From Betaproteobacteria bacterium (GTDB lineage Bacteria; Pseudomonadota; Gammaproteobacteria; Burkholderiales; SG8-41), in the NCBI GenBank assembly GCA_025356695.1, contig JANXSE010000122.1, forward strand, positions 1-32,832: a DNA stretch of 32,832 nt. The letters run 5' to 3'. Shown in pieces: positions 32,558-32,832 of the stretch. The translations under genes were made by a program, and so were the position numbers. A model generated the notes under the pieces. The model ran no database searches. It worked only from the letters and a program-made list of their open reading frames with translations, and was not told the origin of the DNA. Each line of letters starts with the position of its first letter. Position 1 is the first letter of the stretch.

Positions 32558-32832
32558 CGGCGTTATTCTTGGTCGCGCGCAGTTTGTCGACGAGGAATTC
32601 CGTTGCTTCGAGTTCGTCCATCGGGTAGAGCAGTTTGCGCAGCACCCAGATTTTTTGCAGCACGTCCTGCTTGAGCAGCAGTTCTTCGCGGCGCGTGCCC
32701 GAACGGTTGACGTTGATCGACGGGTAGATGCGTTTCTCCGCCATGCGGCGGTCGAGGTGCACTTCCATGTTGCCGGTGCCCTTGAATTCTTCAAAGATCA
32801 CGTCGTCCATGCGCGAACCGGTGTCGATCAGC
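32529..32832 (-). CDS. rho: Transcription termination factor Rho, C-terminal end (partial)
   Basis: The last 100 codons of Rho; the gene runs off the right edge. Visible are [25 protein letters not shown], then [19 protein letters not shown] and the closing [19 protein letters not shown] (given here in separate pieces of one continuous reading). These are parts of the ATPase/translocation domain of this RNA helicase. The sequence is well conserved, so the gene should be functional. Its final 31 bp are duplicated downstream. Confidence 0.96.
   Translation of the reverse strand, partial: LIDTGSRMDDVIFEEFKGTGNMEVHLDRRMAEKRIYPSINVNRSGTRREELLLKQDVLQKIWVLRKLLYPMDELEATEFLVDKLRATKNNAEFFDSMRRG

Noticed and set aside
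32396..32794. 132-codon open frame overlapping rho and ending QFFDSMRRG
   Set aside because: It is an out-of-frame shadow of rho for most of its length. It reaches the rho-like ending only because it reads through the insert into the duplicated tail. No start signal or protein-like composition supports it.
1..32832. tRNA, rRNA, CRISPR array, transposase, phage or toxin-antitoxin genes
   Set aside because: I looked on both strands and saw no cloverleaf-type sequences, regularly spaced repeats or recognisable mobile-element proteins.

Overview
The window looks like chromosomal DNA of a GC-rich betaproteobacterium, probably Burkholderiales or a near relative. The signs are two Bug-type (tripartite tricarboxylate transporter) receptors, the gene order M48 peptidase - phhB - rsgA beside orn, a BktB-like thiolase, a Kdo 3-hydroxylase gene, and rho close to rpmE. 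The sequence is almost entirely coding: no gap exceeds about 245 bases, and I see no tRNA, rRNA, CRISPR array, transposase or phage gene.

Layout. 1-6028 (+): the 3' end of maeB, a class I fumarase, an SDR oxidoreductase, a CoA-pyrophosphatase-type Nudix protein, a patatin-like phospholipase, a DUF938 methyltransferase-like protein and a CobD/CbiB-like membrane protein. 6041-9658 (-): a Bug receptor downstream of the M48/Ste24 peptidase - phhB - rsgA run. 9737-10876 (+): orn and a membrane-anchored retropepsin-like protease. 10913-17026 (-): pgi, a DUF6494-like small protein, a large hybrid histidine kinase and its translationally coupled REC-GGDEF diguanylate cyclase. 17146-17877 (+): an EI24/CysZ-like membrane protein. 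17941-20209 (-): a second Bug receptor and a thiolase. 20385-21119 (+): an unrecognised protein with a likely duplicated fold. 21164-25240 (-): an M48 peptidase, the Kdo hydroxylase and a GT39 glycosyltransferase, which suggests an envelope/LPS module. 25482-30271 (+): a cyanate uptake and degradation operon (binding protein, permease, ATPase, cyanase) followed by a TRAP binding protein. 30398-30964 (+): a GDT1/TMEM165 transporter. 31031-32832 (-): the 3' end of rho, two DUF2846 lipoproteins and rpmE.

How genes work together. The cyanate operon should import NCO- and convert it with bicarbonate to ammonia and CO2. A GG-N10-GC sigma-54-like promoter and an upstream GCAC-N7-GTGC site suggest NtrC control. 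The hybrid kinase (PAS, HisKA, HATPase, two REC, HPt) probably feeds phosphate to the overlapping REC-GGDEF protein, linking an envelope signal to c-di-GMP.

Most unusual signal. Two unrelated minus-strand genes, phhB and rho, show the same architecture. The functional 3' end and stop codon are followed by a palindrome-rich insert of about 100 bp (100 and 102 bp), and then by a second copy of the last 43 bp (exact) or 31 bp (one mismatch) of the same gene, stop codon included. At phhB the distal copy is the one whose stop codon overlaps the rsgA start as TTGA, so the distal copy looks ancestral and the gene appears to have been given a replacement tail by the insert. This may be a family of miniature elements that enter gene 3' ends and regenerate them.
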